From Atherix ibis (taxonomy: Eukaryota > Arthropoda > Insecta > Diptera > Athericidae), in contig OY282610.1 in the NCBI GenBank assembly GCA_958298945.1, forward strand, positions 68,321,088 through 68,385,087: 64,000 bases of DNA, written 5' to 3'. This document shows positions 11,096 through 23,900 of this stretch, piece after piece. A program made the translations under genes and the position numbers. Position 1 is the stretch's first letter; each line of letters begins with the position of its first letter. Under the pieces are notes generated by a model. That model was not told the DNA's origin, searched no databases, and saw only the letters and a program-made list of their open reading frames with translations.

Positions 11096-11823
11096 TTAAG
11101 CAATAATGAAGACAGGCATATTGTGGAACAAGCAAAGCTGGGGGATTTTTCTTTCAAATGTAGAGATTTATTGCATTTAAATGACAGATGACAATGCAAG
11201 TTTACTTTCTCCAAAGACACCATTAAAGATAAAAAATGTGCTTATGAGCTTTTTTTTCGAGGTTAAGTAAATCTTAAGAAAGCTTATAGGGAGGTGGTTT
11301 TAGTGGAATTTTCACGCACTAAAATCACGTCCTTATACTTTCACTCTTCTCCGCGGGACCACCATCTTTTTGCATTACAATACAGAGCGGTGGGCTACTA
11401 GCCTTTCTCACATATTAGGCCAAGAGTCGTCTTGCTTCCTAAATTTAATTCTCGGAGATTTACGACGTGTGCGTGTGTATATCCATAATATTGCGTATAT
11501 GCATGGGGTTATGCCGATAGAGAATTAACTAGAGTAGCTGAGCATAATTTGCTTTAGCGTAAATGGTAGACTAAGAAAGCTATATTTGCAACTTTTCCAA
11601 CTTAGCTAAATTGTATGGAATTGAAAATTGAATAAATTATTAATAATAATAATAAAAAGATTGAGGAAAATATTATAAGTAAAAACAAAGACGCAGGCTA
11701 GAAAATAAAACGTTTTATTTAATATTTCCTAATATTTCGATAATCGAAAAAAGATAAAAGTTTAGGAAGCAAAAACAAAATATTAATTATTTGTAAAAAA
11801 AACATTCAATTTCTTTATTTCAG

Positions 11824-14800
11824 AAACCGGACAAGATGAACAAATAGTAATCGAACCGCAAAATGCATCTGCCTCTTCCTGTTCTTTATCTACTTCTTCT
11901 AATTGGAATAATGCGTCTTCTAATTCTGATAAAAATACAATTGACAAAAATGAAAATTGTAAATATAAAAATAATTGTAAAAGTAATAATGATAAAAGTA
12001 AAAGTGATGAGAATGATGGAAATGCAAACGACGATGATGATGCTGGTGCTGATGTAACTATTGATCCTGATGCTAATGCTGATCCTGACGCTAATGCTGA
12101 TCCTGACGCTAATGCTGCATCTGATGATAATGCTGAGCCTCATGCTAATGCTGAACCTGATGCTATTTCTGATCCCGATGCTTCTGCTGATGCTGATGCT
12201 TATGCTGAAGCTGATGCTGATGCTGAGGATCGTATGGACGACGATAACGATGATATCCAAAATAATAATGATATGAACGATGGCGGTTGTGGTGAATTTA
12301 TAGAAATTCTTCCGACTATTATCAACGATGAAGATGAGGATAATATCGAAAATGTTAGCGGCGCTAATAGTAGCGTTGGCGATGCTATAAATGAGGCGAC
12401 AAATTTTCAAATTAGCGAAATTTATTCAAATTCGGATAGAGGCTCGCAAAAGCGTTACCATCTCACTTCGAATCATAACCACAATCATAATTTTCCTCTA
12501 AAAAGACTAAGAACAAAATTGTCACCTTCTCCCCCGTCGTCGTTTCATACTAATAACAGCAGTGGTAATAAAAATAACGACAGTATCGTAAGTAGTAATA
12601 ATAGTAGTCAAAATAATATCAATAACAATAGTACGTGCGGTAAAATACGTGTCAAGTCAAAAGAGAACCTTTACAAACACTACGTAACTACGAGTCCACT
12701 AAATGACAATGATTTGGAAATAGGCAATTTAAATCCAAATAATTACGACAACAATAGTGACAAAATATTGTACGTCTATGATAACCACATAGATCCCAAT
12801 CAACAGCAACACCTTAATCGCCATCAGCAGTATTCGGAAAATGATATTTACGATGATGACGTCATTGGTGACGATTGTTATTCAGAGGCGGCTACATTGG
12901 CTGCAGTCGACAACAGTCACAGTAATTATGAAAGTGGAAGTACCTACAACAATTGCCATGGATTAAATAATCGAAGAGACCAAAATGGGGATCGCGATAA
13001 TAGTGTTAAAAAGAAGTTCTCGAATGATGACGAAATGAGTCATACCGATGAGGATAACGTGAGCGTTCCCAGCTGTCGGAGGCATGATGATGATGACGAA
13101 GATGATGATGGTGCTGCTTCGGCCTCTGGCGGTACTCCTCGTCTTCGTATTCGTAAGCGTACTTCTCGTACTGCTTCGAATATTCGTGGCAATGCCCATA
13201 CGGATGGTGATTATGAGAATGAAGATGCTCGTGGCGATGACGCTAGCGTTGGAGACTGTGATGAAAGAAGTACGACTAAAAATCAGAGAATGTTGCCGGC
13301 CTCGTTAAAGTTCAATAAGAAATCAATGACAATTTATGTAAAGACACGGCCGGCAAAAGTTGACGAGAGTTGCAGTGCAGAAGAAGAAGCAGTACCAATG
13401 ACCGATATTGAAGTTAAGGCGAACACTTTGAATTCGAAACAAATCACAGGTCGATCATTGCAACGATTTAAGACAAATTCATTGGAATTCATGAGAGGTG
13501 GTGGTGGAATCGATGGAGAAGTAGGGTGCGCGAGCAGCGGTACAATCATAATGGACAATAAGGAATCTGACCGTAACATTATTGAACGAGGAAATGACCA
13601 GAGCATAAACGAGTTTAAAATATCGACAAAACCATCTCTAACAAGATCAATGACAATGCTGAGCCAAGGTCGCCGAAACGGAAATGGACCCAGTCGCCTC
13701 ATAAGAAGGACTAACGATTCGTATTGCCTGACGGGAAGCCAATCGCACGACGGGAGCACTTTTGAGAACAGACTGTACAGTTCGAGCAGTAATAGTAGTA
13801 GTAGTAGTAATAGGTTAGGCATAGGCCATAGAAATGATAATTCAGTTTCAACGGTTGATAATTTTTATGGGATGCGAAACTCATACGATAGATTGAACAA
13901 TAAACGACGAACAATTAGCGGCATGAAGATGGGCGCGAACTACTTTATGTACGGCGAGGGTTCATTGCCGGCCCACAATCCGAAAAATAAGATAAGTATT
14001 CGGGGCGCTAAGAATTGGTACGATTATAGAAATGCTGTGATGAACAATGCAAGTGAAGAGTTGCATAAAATCAAGACCGAATATACGTACGATGAGAGTG
14101 AAGATATCACGTACGAAAGTATTGTGTGCTCGCCGAATGTCCTCGAGATTTCATACAACGACGACAACAATCCATGCGATGAAGACAACTGTACAGATCC
14201 AACGCTACTGATTCAGACCGACTTCGATGACATTCGGATTGACGAGACCATATTCGGAACGCACGGTGATTCAATGGTTCCAAGGCTTATACCCTCCCCT
14301 TCCGCCACCTCACATATGCTAATTAATAATGACGAAAATGAAATCGACGGCCAAACAATAAGTATTGACGGAATCGACATTTCACCATCAATATCCCTGT
14401 TGCCATCGCCACGCCCGTCGCCGTATTCAATGTCGTCTGTTGGATTGACAGCGGCTGCAAAACAAGAAAACAATAATGTTCGACATCAAAATCGTTATCT
14501 CCATCATCACCATCATCATCATCATCATCTGAATATAAACAATAGTAATAATAGCTGTAATAGTAGTAGTAACAATATTTCCGGTCGCCATATGAACGCT
14601 TTCAAAAAGAATAGCCCCACCGATATTGGTGGCATTAAGAAAAAATCAAATACGCTAAAATGCGAAAACGATTCCAATTGCTATGAACCCACTGCTACCG
14701 ACCTCTTTCTGAATGGTGCCCCACCACCGAGTGCTGTGGTTTTACGTAATCCCCGAAGTAATCAGCCTCGTACATACAGTACAGATGCCCTGTACGCCGC

Positions 14801-17800
14801 TTTGATGGATGTCAAATCCGGTGAGAGCATATACAGGTATGAAAAAAAACAAACAAAAAAATTAGAGAAAAAAAAATACTTTTGCTAGGGTATTTTTTTG
14901 TTGGTCAATTTTTGTTCGGTATTCATTTCGGTTTATTCATATTTCATTTGGTTTAATTGATCGAAATTACTAATCAACATTGTTTGCTGGTGTCTTTTCT
15001 TCTTTCCTTTTTTCTTTTGTATATTTGCTTTGCTATTCTAATATACCTTCGTGGGCACTTATTGACGATGCAAAAAACACCTTTTGTATTCGTATTCTTT
15101 CTTAAGTATTTTGTAACTATTCATTTTATTTTATATTTTACTTTCAATTTTTTTAAAAAAATATTTACTATGTAACGGCAACTTATATTAAACTCAATAA
15201 ATTCCTATATTATATAGGCAGTATTATTACTATGGCGCAATTTAATGCTTCTAAAATACAGAGCTTGAACGGCACTTGCATAACTGAAGCCGGGCAACTT
15301 TCCATTTTTGGACAACCTCCGATGGTTCACACATATTTGATATTACCAAAATTTCAACAAAATGCTTAGGGTTCCTTAAGCGATACAATAAATTTTCCAG
15401 TCCAGATGGTCTAGCCATACGAGTATATTTGCCAAAAGCTGCAATGTTATTGCCATATATGGACAGGCGTTTCTAAAGCGTCATTGCGTTAACTAGATGG
15501 GGTATAAAATGAATAGATAAAATTAATAGTGACAAAAATATTACAGAGTTAACCACTGTAATATCTCCTGTATTTCCTTAGATTATCGTATTTTTTGTAA
15601 GCAGTGCTCCAGTAAACTGGCTACTTCCATTCTATTCCATCCCATAAATTATTTCACCGTAAAATTCGTTTCGCCAAGAATGCACATCAGTTTACCATAC
15701 TGTAAAAATACACAGATTCTCTTTCCAAAACTTTCAATCCGAAAGAATACTTGGTCCTTAGATTAAAGAAGAACTGGATAGGCCTCTACGCAAAAATTCT
15801 GTCGGATTTTTGTTGCAATACATTCGTAGAACGCACACACATGCAATACAACAGAAATGGCGTAAATCATTGGGGGACAAATTAAAAGTTTAGTATGCGA
15901 TTGAAGCAGTTCGTTTGAAACCATTTTTCATATGTGATGTCATTTATTCGTAAAGAAGCAGATTTTTTAATATTGCGGGTCTTGTTGTTTGATGGAATTA
16001 GTTTTGTAAATATGCAATAAAATACAGTATTTTTTTTAAAAATATTTATTTATTTATTATGTGTTTTCATTTTATTTATTTCACTGTATATTATTTATTC
16101 TTGGGAATACCGGATGCTGCTGCCACAATCCACTTTTCCCGCAACCATTTTTTTTTTTGGGAACCTGTAAAGTTAACATATAAATATACGATCGTAACAT
16201 TTAGTTTTACAATTAAGAATTAATAGAAATTCACGTATTTTTTGCACTATTAAAAAAATTCGGTACCTTAAACTTTCTTACACACACTTTATATACACCG
16301 GCTTTGTACTATTTTATGGTAAACATTGAACTGTCAACATCGAATTTGTTTACATTTATTGACGGACGAACTTTTCACTTTTTCACCACTTTTTCAGTTA
16401 AATAACTCACTAAAAGGCATTTAGGCACATCACAAATAAAGTATTTCTTATTTTATTTAGCAAAAATAAAGTAGTCAACTTACCGAAAGAAAGAAATTCC
16501 CGGTTTCCTCATTCTTCGTATGAGAAGCATTTATTAACGAAACACTTCATTTTCTGGAATAAAAAATTCTTATTAAGTTTTATTAATAATATAAATATTT
16601 AAAAAAATACTTACTTTTTCGTAAATACTTCAAAATATATTAAAATTACACTTTAAACTTCACTTTCTTTTCTCACACAATAACAAGTTCACAAATGACA
16701 AAGCTATCCCTTTAAGTCTCCCCTTTCATGGAGAATTAAAGTTTTCAAACTCTCCGCAAGTCTACAATACTGAGGCGCTTTATATTTGAATGATATATTT
16801 CAAATCAAAAGTTTGTACAAAAAATAAAAATTGCCAATTGTTGTGTTTAAATTGTATTTTTGTTTCCAATAACTGCATTAAAATGAATATAAATTATGGT
16901 TTTGCGATTCAATAAATTTGTATTACGACAACTAGATGGCAGTGGGTGTCATGTCTACATAAAAAAATCTAAACAAAGCTATGCCAAGCGGCGAGAAATG
17001 GAAACAACGGGATAGCAAAACTAGGAATTCCGACACAAAATTGCGTATACATATACGGTCAGGGCCTATCCAGGTATTCTTTAATCTAAGACTTGGTCTA
17101 ACTGCACTCGTTTTTTTCTTCTTCAAATTACTACAATCAACAGCTATTTAAGAGCAAAATGCACCGACATATCTCCATTTATAAAGATATTCAAAGTTCT
17201 TTAGGCGCAAATGCTTCATAAAAAAAATTGCTATCTCAGTAATTTCGTGTTAATATAGAATTTTTTTCGAACAAAAAATGCAATTTTTGTAGATTTTTTT
17301 CGTGAATTTATGACGTTTCCAATTACTAGTATTCCCTCCAAAAATAATTGTCAACATAAAATGGATTTAGTCTTCAAAGTAATTAACTTATGTTACATAA
17401 ATAGACGCGATATATGACGTGTTAAATTTAAGTATTCCTAAAAATAAGTTAAGTCACAGGCATATAGTTGGTATCTGGAAAATTGGGTAAGAAAAGGTTT
17501 AACTGCCGCTAAAACTGCCAGAATGCAGCAGGGACTCTGTTTGAACTAAAAAAAATTTTTTCGTACAATATATAATCAATTTTTATGTCTAATAATGTTG
17601 TTCATCTGCATGCCCAGATTTTACCGACAAAGTATTTTTTCACAATTTTGAATTTAATTTCTATAATTTAATTGCATTATTTATTTGTAATATTTTAAAA
17701 CGATTTATTTTTTAATAAATATTTACCTCTTTTAGGGCATCACAAATACATAAAGTACCAAGAAAAACATTACGGAATTGGATGAAACGATGGCACATTA

Positions 17801-17919
17801 AATCAGCGTATCCAATGCCTCGGCAATTACGACAGGCAGCTGAGAAAAAGAAATTAAAACAAATGAAAAATGATGAAGCGCAGAATGAGCATATCAATAA
17901 GAATCGGAAAGAGCACTGA
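11824..17919 (+). CDS. lov: BTB/psq-type transcription factor, 3' part (jim lovell-like)
   Basis: Two exons, 11824-14836 and 17736-17919, are joined by a 2.9-kb intron with GT/AG borders (ATACAG|gtatga and tttag|GGCATC, phase 2). The first exon opens after tttcag at 11823 in phase 1, so upstream exons exist. They should encode the BTB domain, which I do not see here. Together the exons give about 1064 residues and a stop. Most is low complexity: a DANADP-type repeat, acidic runs, Asn/Ser runs and a His run. The end is a pipsqueak helix-turn-helix, TYSTDALYAALMDVKSGESI then YRASQIHKVPRKTLRNWMKR, which binds DNA in the nucleus. BTB at one end and psq at the far C-terminus is the layout of fly jim lovell (Tkr). 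Other BTB-psq proteins (ribbon, bric-a-brac) remain possible, so the symbol is tentative. Confidence 0.8.
12052..12231 (+). repeat. lov: Coding repeat, Asp-Ala-Asn-Ala-Asp-Pro
   Basis: Inside the long exon, an 18-bp unit GATCCTGACGCTAATGCT is repeated about three times and then decays into GAT-GCT/GCT-GAA dipeptide codons. The product is DPDANADPDANADPDANA followed by an Ala/Asp/Glu-rich stretch. Because GCT alternates with GAT, the other strand is also open, which creates a false antisense frame. Confidence 0.85.
14499..14531 (+). repeat. lov: Poly-histidine codon run
   Basis: About nine successive CAT/CAC codons encode a His run (YLHHHH...LNI), followed by an Asn/Ser-rich tract. His runs are common in insect transcription factors and often mark nuclear-speckle proteins. 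No specific role is shown here. Confidence 0.85.
15190..15745 (+). mobile_element. Jockey-like retrotransposon 3' relic
   Basis: Plus-strand frames resemble the 3' end of the relic at 8400-9830: ITEAGQLSIFG parallels VAETEQLSIL, LKRYNKFSSPDGL parallels the KRCKKFFTPSDL-like block, and a block around 15560-15660 follows the STLEHxRNISCLSLxY pattern. It lies in the last intron of the psq gene and ends just before the target duplication of the P-like element. Confidence 0.65.
15757..17090 (-). mobile_element. P-like (THAP-type) DNA element, copy 2
   Basis: A 1334-bp element bounded by the perfect 8-bp duplication ACTTGGTC (15749-15756 and 17091-17098). The terminal inverted repeats start CTTAGATTAAAGAA and stay similar for about 60 bp (..CTGGATAGGCC..., ...TGTCGGA). 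On the minus strand, a frame from ATG near 16550 reads MKCFVNKCFSYEE-stop-GNREFLSF and reaches a GTAAGT donor. An exon after ctttacag (about 16166) continues QKKKWLREKWIVAAASGIPK. The paired Cys, the FLSF turn and the following W...REKW resemble the THAP zinc finger that begins P-superfamily transposases. An 8-bp duplication also fits P elements. The catalytic domain is absent and a stop interrupts the finger, so this copy is non-autonomous. Confidence 0.7.
17736..17919 (+). CDS. lov: Terminal coding exon of the psq protein
   Basis: This short exon completes the psq domain. With the split Arg codon AG|G it reads RASQIHKVPRKTLRNWMKRW, then HIKSAYPMPRQLRQAAEKKK and a basic tail ending NRKEH before TGA (17917-17919). 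ASQIxxVPRKTLRNWMK is the second and third helix of the pipsqueak fold, the most conserved part of the family. Joining needs the donor at 14837. Without splicing, exon one would run on to a lysine-rich nonsense tail ending at 14888. Confidence 0.88.
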
Positions 17920-20900
17920 TAAATTACATCATAAACAAACCAAAATAATAAAATTGTAAATAGACGATGAACGGAAATATATTGATTAAGGAGACACATA
18001 AAAATAATTTAAGTAAATGATAGGGCAAATTCAGAAAAGATAATAGAAAATTATAAATATTATAAAAAAATTGAAATTGTAGAAAAAATTAGAGAAAAAG
18101 AAAACGAGAAAAAAGATAGGAAGAAATAGTCTGCGAATATAAAATGGAAAGAAAATTACTGTTCTACTGCTTGACATCTTATCTCGCTCATCTAAGATGT
18201 CGAATTTTCTGTGTATACGTGTATGTGCACAAATTTGGAAGCTAAGAAAAAGCTTTATTTTCAACAATAAAATTATAGTGAATAATTTCACATCCAATTC
18301 AAATCAACTTCGAACCATGACTTTGCGTAATACTCTTTATTTCATCCTTTTTCTTTTCCCTCGTAGCTTTTCTCCTTTTTTTCTGCCCAATCTAATTAAA
18401 TTTTAATAATTGTTTACACAATTTTTTTTGTTTCTAATTTTAATTCCATCCAAACAAAGTACGACGAAGTGACTTATGTGTTAAAACCCTTTTCTCGTAA
18501 ACTAGTATTTATTTTAAAGAAAACAGTTTTTTTTGTTTTCAGTTTTCTTTTAAATTTTTTCAAGTGTGTTATTGTTAGACCATTTTTTTGCCTAATATAA
18601 TTGTGAGTTCAAATTAGTATAAAACAGGGAAAAAGAGAACATCATTTTTATGCTTGTGTGGCTATATAAAACATATACATATGCATAAATTATTAAAATA
18701 AATTAAGATTGAATACGATACGCTAGTAATAGATAGATTATAATTAATTTTAAGAGAACAACAGAAAATTATGATTATATGAAAATGAAGGTAGCGAAAT
18801 GAAAGTATTGAGAAATGAGAAAAAAAAACATTATTGAGTAGGAAATATGTTTTGTTTTCGCTTCTTTTATTTATACATACGTCCAGACATGCGTATATTA
18901 CACGTGAGTGGCTGGCAATTTTAATAGTTTTGAATTAAAAGTGAAGAATAGATAAAAGCGGCAAAGAAAGCTAAAAAACAAAGAGAAAAAGAGGTTTTGG
19001 GAGTATTTGTTGAAACAAATAAAATTGAGAACAAAATATTGTAGTTAAATTGGATTTCATTCCATATCAAACTCAAGAGGTAAAAAATATGAAAAAACTT
19101 AATTATTTGCAATATTCTAGTCGACTATATTTTCTTTATTATTAAGTCATTAAAAGAAAAAAACGAAAGAAGAAACTTATTTGTATATACATATATATAA
19201 CTGTCCATATACATATAAAAGTAATTATGTGCGATATTTTCAAATTTTCTACTTATCTATTTAATTTTTTATTTCGTTGATTATTTGATATTAAATTAAT
19301 ACATCAACAACGCAGAAGAAAATAATTCAAAACAGGAAAAAAATCATTTTCTTCCTGTTCAAATACGTTTTAACAATAATACAAATCACAAGGAACAATT
19401 CTTATTTGCTTTGTTGTTCTTTAAATATAAAAAAGAACTAATTGTTTGAAAAAAACTTGCTAAAACCAAAAATAGTTTATTAATAGTAAAAAATTAATTA
19501 TATTATAAAAATCCAATGCTTACCTAAATGTAGATGTCAAATATTTTTTACTTTTGAAGACAGCATTTAATCTTTTTAATACATCGTTATTCAGTAGTTT
19601 CGTTTTTCTTAGAGCTGTCTAAAAATGGCGTCAACTTTAAATAACTTTGATGTTATTTACTTGTTTTTTTTCCCGCCAACAGTCACATCGACGTGCGAAA
19701 TCGTTACGCATACAGGACTAGATAATAGCGACGGTTGACAAAAAAGAAACTAGAACCGGAACTACCATACGGGACAAAGATGAACATTTTTGAAAGTGCT
19801 TTTTGCAATATACTAGTCTAAATTGTAAATATTCAAAATTATAAATTTATTATTCTAATTTTTTATTATTATTTAAATATATTTTTTAAGCAATTGTTTT
19901 GTTTTATGAAAACTATGTTTTTCCCAATGTTTTTTTATTACAATAATATATTAAAAGTTTGTTACAATCAAAATAACTTACTAGCAAGAGACATTGAATT
20001 TAGATATAAAACCGTAACAGTTTAAGCAAACCAAATTAAAGAGAATATTGAACAAGTAAATATTTAAAAAAATATCTGCAGAATGAGAATATAGAAATAC
20101 TATATATAGTTTTTTTGAATTGTTTTATTCATTTACTGGTGTATATATTCAAAATATATAAATTTATATAATATTAACTTATTGTCGGAAATGTACATAA
20201 AAATCTGACGTCTTTATATAGTGTGGGCAGTTGCCTCTTGCCGTAATCTATTATTATTTTGAAAAAAAAACCATTTTGATTCTAGTTAGATTTACGATTA
20301 CTATATTTCCAAAGAGAGTTGTAAATTAAATTGAAAATAATTATAATAATTTATAGAATTAAGTTTAGCCATCTAGTATTATTATATTAATAGTTTAATT
20401 ACAGTTTAGTTTTTACTGTTCTAGTTTTATTTATGTATAATAATTGTTATAATTTTGATTGTTTATCACATCTTATATTGGACATTCTATTTTGTCCTAA
20501 AAAAATGTCTCCTCCTGATCTGTGTTCAACAATAAGGGCTAATTCATCACTCATCGGATATGATTATTTCCATTAAAAAAAAAGTAATAATTTCTGGTTT
20601 AAACATTGCTCTTATGTTAATAGTGTCACAGTAATGAGATTTGCTCTAGTCTTTCCGTTAAAGGAAAATTCAACATAACTTTGGATCTCAACGTCAATTG
20701 TTCGATATCTTGTAATTTTTTTAAGTCAGGCTGGACCTGCTCCTATTTTACTTATTATAATTACTAGATTCAAAATTTCCGGGTAAGGTTTTCTTTACTC
20801 CACTTCTTTAAAATTAATTTTTAAGTCATCACCAAATAATTGTATATATATATAAAATTATGAAAATTAAACAAACAAATTATTCATTCTACTAATTACC

Positions 20901-23900
20901 ATTTACATAAAATCAATATCATATGTATACACATTTTGCGTTGATTTTTCTGAGTTATTATTTAGTTTTTTAATTAATACAGTAACTTATATATTGTGTC
21001 TACACAACCTCAATTATATAGTCAAAGTTTTATTTGCAAAATCGTTGCAAATTACAATAAAAAAGAAACATGTATTCTTATATTAATTGATTTCTTGAGA
21101 TAAAATTGAATTATCAACAACAAATGATTATATAGTAATTTTTTTTTAATTTTAAATAGAAACAATTGCCCGATTTAGTTTTTATTAAAAAAAATTTATA
21201 AATAATTCCCAAACAATATTTTAATAGAAAAACGAAAATCTTAAAAATTAAAAATAAATCAAAATATCTTGGAAGTTTAAAATGATTTAATAAATTTAAT
21301 ATTGAAGGAAAAAAATCGTTTCTTACTTAAAATGTGTACACAAAAGTTCTAAGAATGTTGTATAAAAAATTTAAGAAAAATCATTATAAATCAAATAGAA
21401 ATCTGCAAAATATATAATGTATGTAAATTAGTGAAATAAAAAAAATAAAAAACAAATGTAACCAAGGCAAGTGAAGCAAACTAACTTATCGATCAACAAA
21501 GAAAGAAAAACCTAAAATCTGTACAAGTCATAATTAGTATTTCTAAAACCAAAAACTACTAAAAAGAGAAATTTCTATCGATTTATTTATTAATTAAAGT
21601 ATTTTTAAGTAATAATTGTAATAATAGAAAAAATATTTATAAAAACAAAATAAATAAAGGAATATCTACCTGATAATCATCTACTCAAATTGTATTATTG
21701 AATAAATAATATTCTAGTTTATATGTCCGCATACATGTTTTGTTCATTTATTTGTTATTTTGCATTTCTTAAATTACATTTAGTCGAAAGTGCTGTATTT
21801 GTTCAAAAAAATTAAATAAAACCATAAACCTCTGAACCGGGAAAAATTAAAAGATATGGGAATATAATCAATGAATGATTTGTAGATAAAGCAGCTAGGG
21901 GGATACAAATTAATTAAAAATAAACCAAAACGGAGAACTAGAAGAGAAACGCAGAACAAATTTAGGAGTTATTAAAGGCACAGTAAAATTTTCCATCTTA
22001 AGAGAAAACCAAAAGAAAAAGAAGACAAAATTTAAGACGGATATCAAATTTGAAACTAAATTCATTGCAAACGGTTTTTTTTGTTGATATTAATTGAAAC
22101 TTAATACAAATTTTAATTTATTGATTTTTTTTGAACTGATTTATATGCGGATTGAATATTTCAAAAAAATACCTAAAGTCAAACTTGTACGTTAGATAAA
22201 AGAAAATTATACTTAAATAATAAATAAGAAGAATCAGTAAATAAGCTTCAGGCTTATTTTGAATAGTATTTGTGCATGTAAATATGCATAGAGTTTACAT
22301 TAATAATGATAAAATAATAAAGAACAACTGAAAACAAGACAATATACCTAGTAAATTTATATAAAAAAGGTTTTTTTCATTGTTAAATAAAATAAAAAAT
22401 AAAAAAAATTCAATTCTTCATCTTTAAGTAATGTGAGGATTGAAAAGAAATTGTCAAAAGACTTCGTTTACACATGCGCGCACTCACTCACTCTTCCATA
22501 CGAATGTACCCAGTAGGATATTTTGTAAGTGCTTACCATTTGAAGTACCGAAGTTCATCTATGGAAGCGAATGAGTAATGCGAAATGGAAAGTATTCGAA
22601 TACATAATAATTTAAAAATTATTATGTATTTATTAAAATAAATAATAATTTTAAATTATATAATACTACATAAAATATGTGTTATTAATTAATATTAAAT
22701 TTTTTTTACTTGTTTTAATAGATAAATTCCAAAAGACAAACTATTCTAAAACATGAAATATTTCTTACTTTGTTTTACAAGGAAGTCTTTTTCTGTAAAA
22801 AAAATCATGAAATTAATAATTTTATTCACTCCAAACTGCATTCTCAAACAGTCGTAGATATGTTCACAAAATTATATATTTGGGCGACTTCTAAAACTGT
22901 TGTTAGATTAGATTAAAATAATAAAATTTTGATGAATTGATGGAATAGGTTCTCCACTGTCATGTGTCTATCTAAATCCATAGTTTTCTTCACCTATTAA
23001 TAAAAGTTAGCATTTAACATCTTTTGATAAACGGAGCAAAACTGATTGGGGCCCCATTCAGCAACTAATCAGAAATTTTAACCAGTAAAAATAATCAGAA
23101 TTCAAACAGCATACCGCTCTTATTCATTATTTTCCTTTCGATAACGAAGCCCATCCAATTTGCTCCTACCTAGTGTGTTCTATTGACTATTCCTTACACA
23201 CTAACTGAATGCCACTATAATCGGCATCGCTTAGCAAACAATATTTTCCCACGGTGAAAATTTTAAAGTCCTTAACTTTTTAGAGCAAAATTGATCTGAT
23301 CCACACAAAGTAACAATCTGTTACTGTTCCATTCTAACAAAAAACGACTAGAAAATATACTTCTCTAATCCTCACGTAGTATGAAGGCGTCAGTAGGCAT
23401 CATTATCGTGCCGCTACCACATACGTACCACATATCTTAACGAAATTAAGCAAATGGCAAGCAATAGAATTATTTTGTTTTTAAAATATTTGTATATAAT
23501 TCTTTACGTGTAAAGCGTTTGCTTTAGTAATAATTTCTTTAGAACAGATTCTATGATAGCAATTTTAGAATATATTCTAAAATACTTCCTTTGGAGCGCA
23601 TGTTAGAACTAATATACTAACGTATGGAATATATGAGTGCGTGTTAATACAAAAAGAAGATATTATTTATATAAAAAAAAGAATATTCTTAATAATCTAT
23701 GCATTCCCCTCTGCGTATATTAACGGAAGCAATGCAGTTTTTATCGGGTGTATTTTCACACGTACGTGTATCCACACTATGCGGTAGAAGAAACACTATT
23801 CTTAGATTTATCCTGCTTAATATCTATGGAGCTTGAATCATGCAACAAAATATAGAAATAATACAAGGAAAATTATATTTATTTTGTTTAATTTAACAAG

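Noticed and set aside
1..11823. BTB domain exon for the psq gene
   Set aside because: I looked for a BTB-type sequence on both strands and saw only mobile-element relics, so the exon is presumed to be outside the window.
11886..12410. A 174-codon minus-strand frame rich in Ile and Ser opposite the psq exon
   Set aside because: It is the mirror of the GAT/GCT-rich repeat and Asn codons on the + strand. It has no motif and the + strand has a clear gene.
14837..14888. Read-through end of the psq exon as the true C-terminus
   Set aside because: It ends in Lys-rich low-complexity sequence, while splicing at 14837 restores the conserved psq domain in frame.
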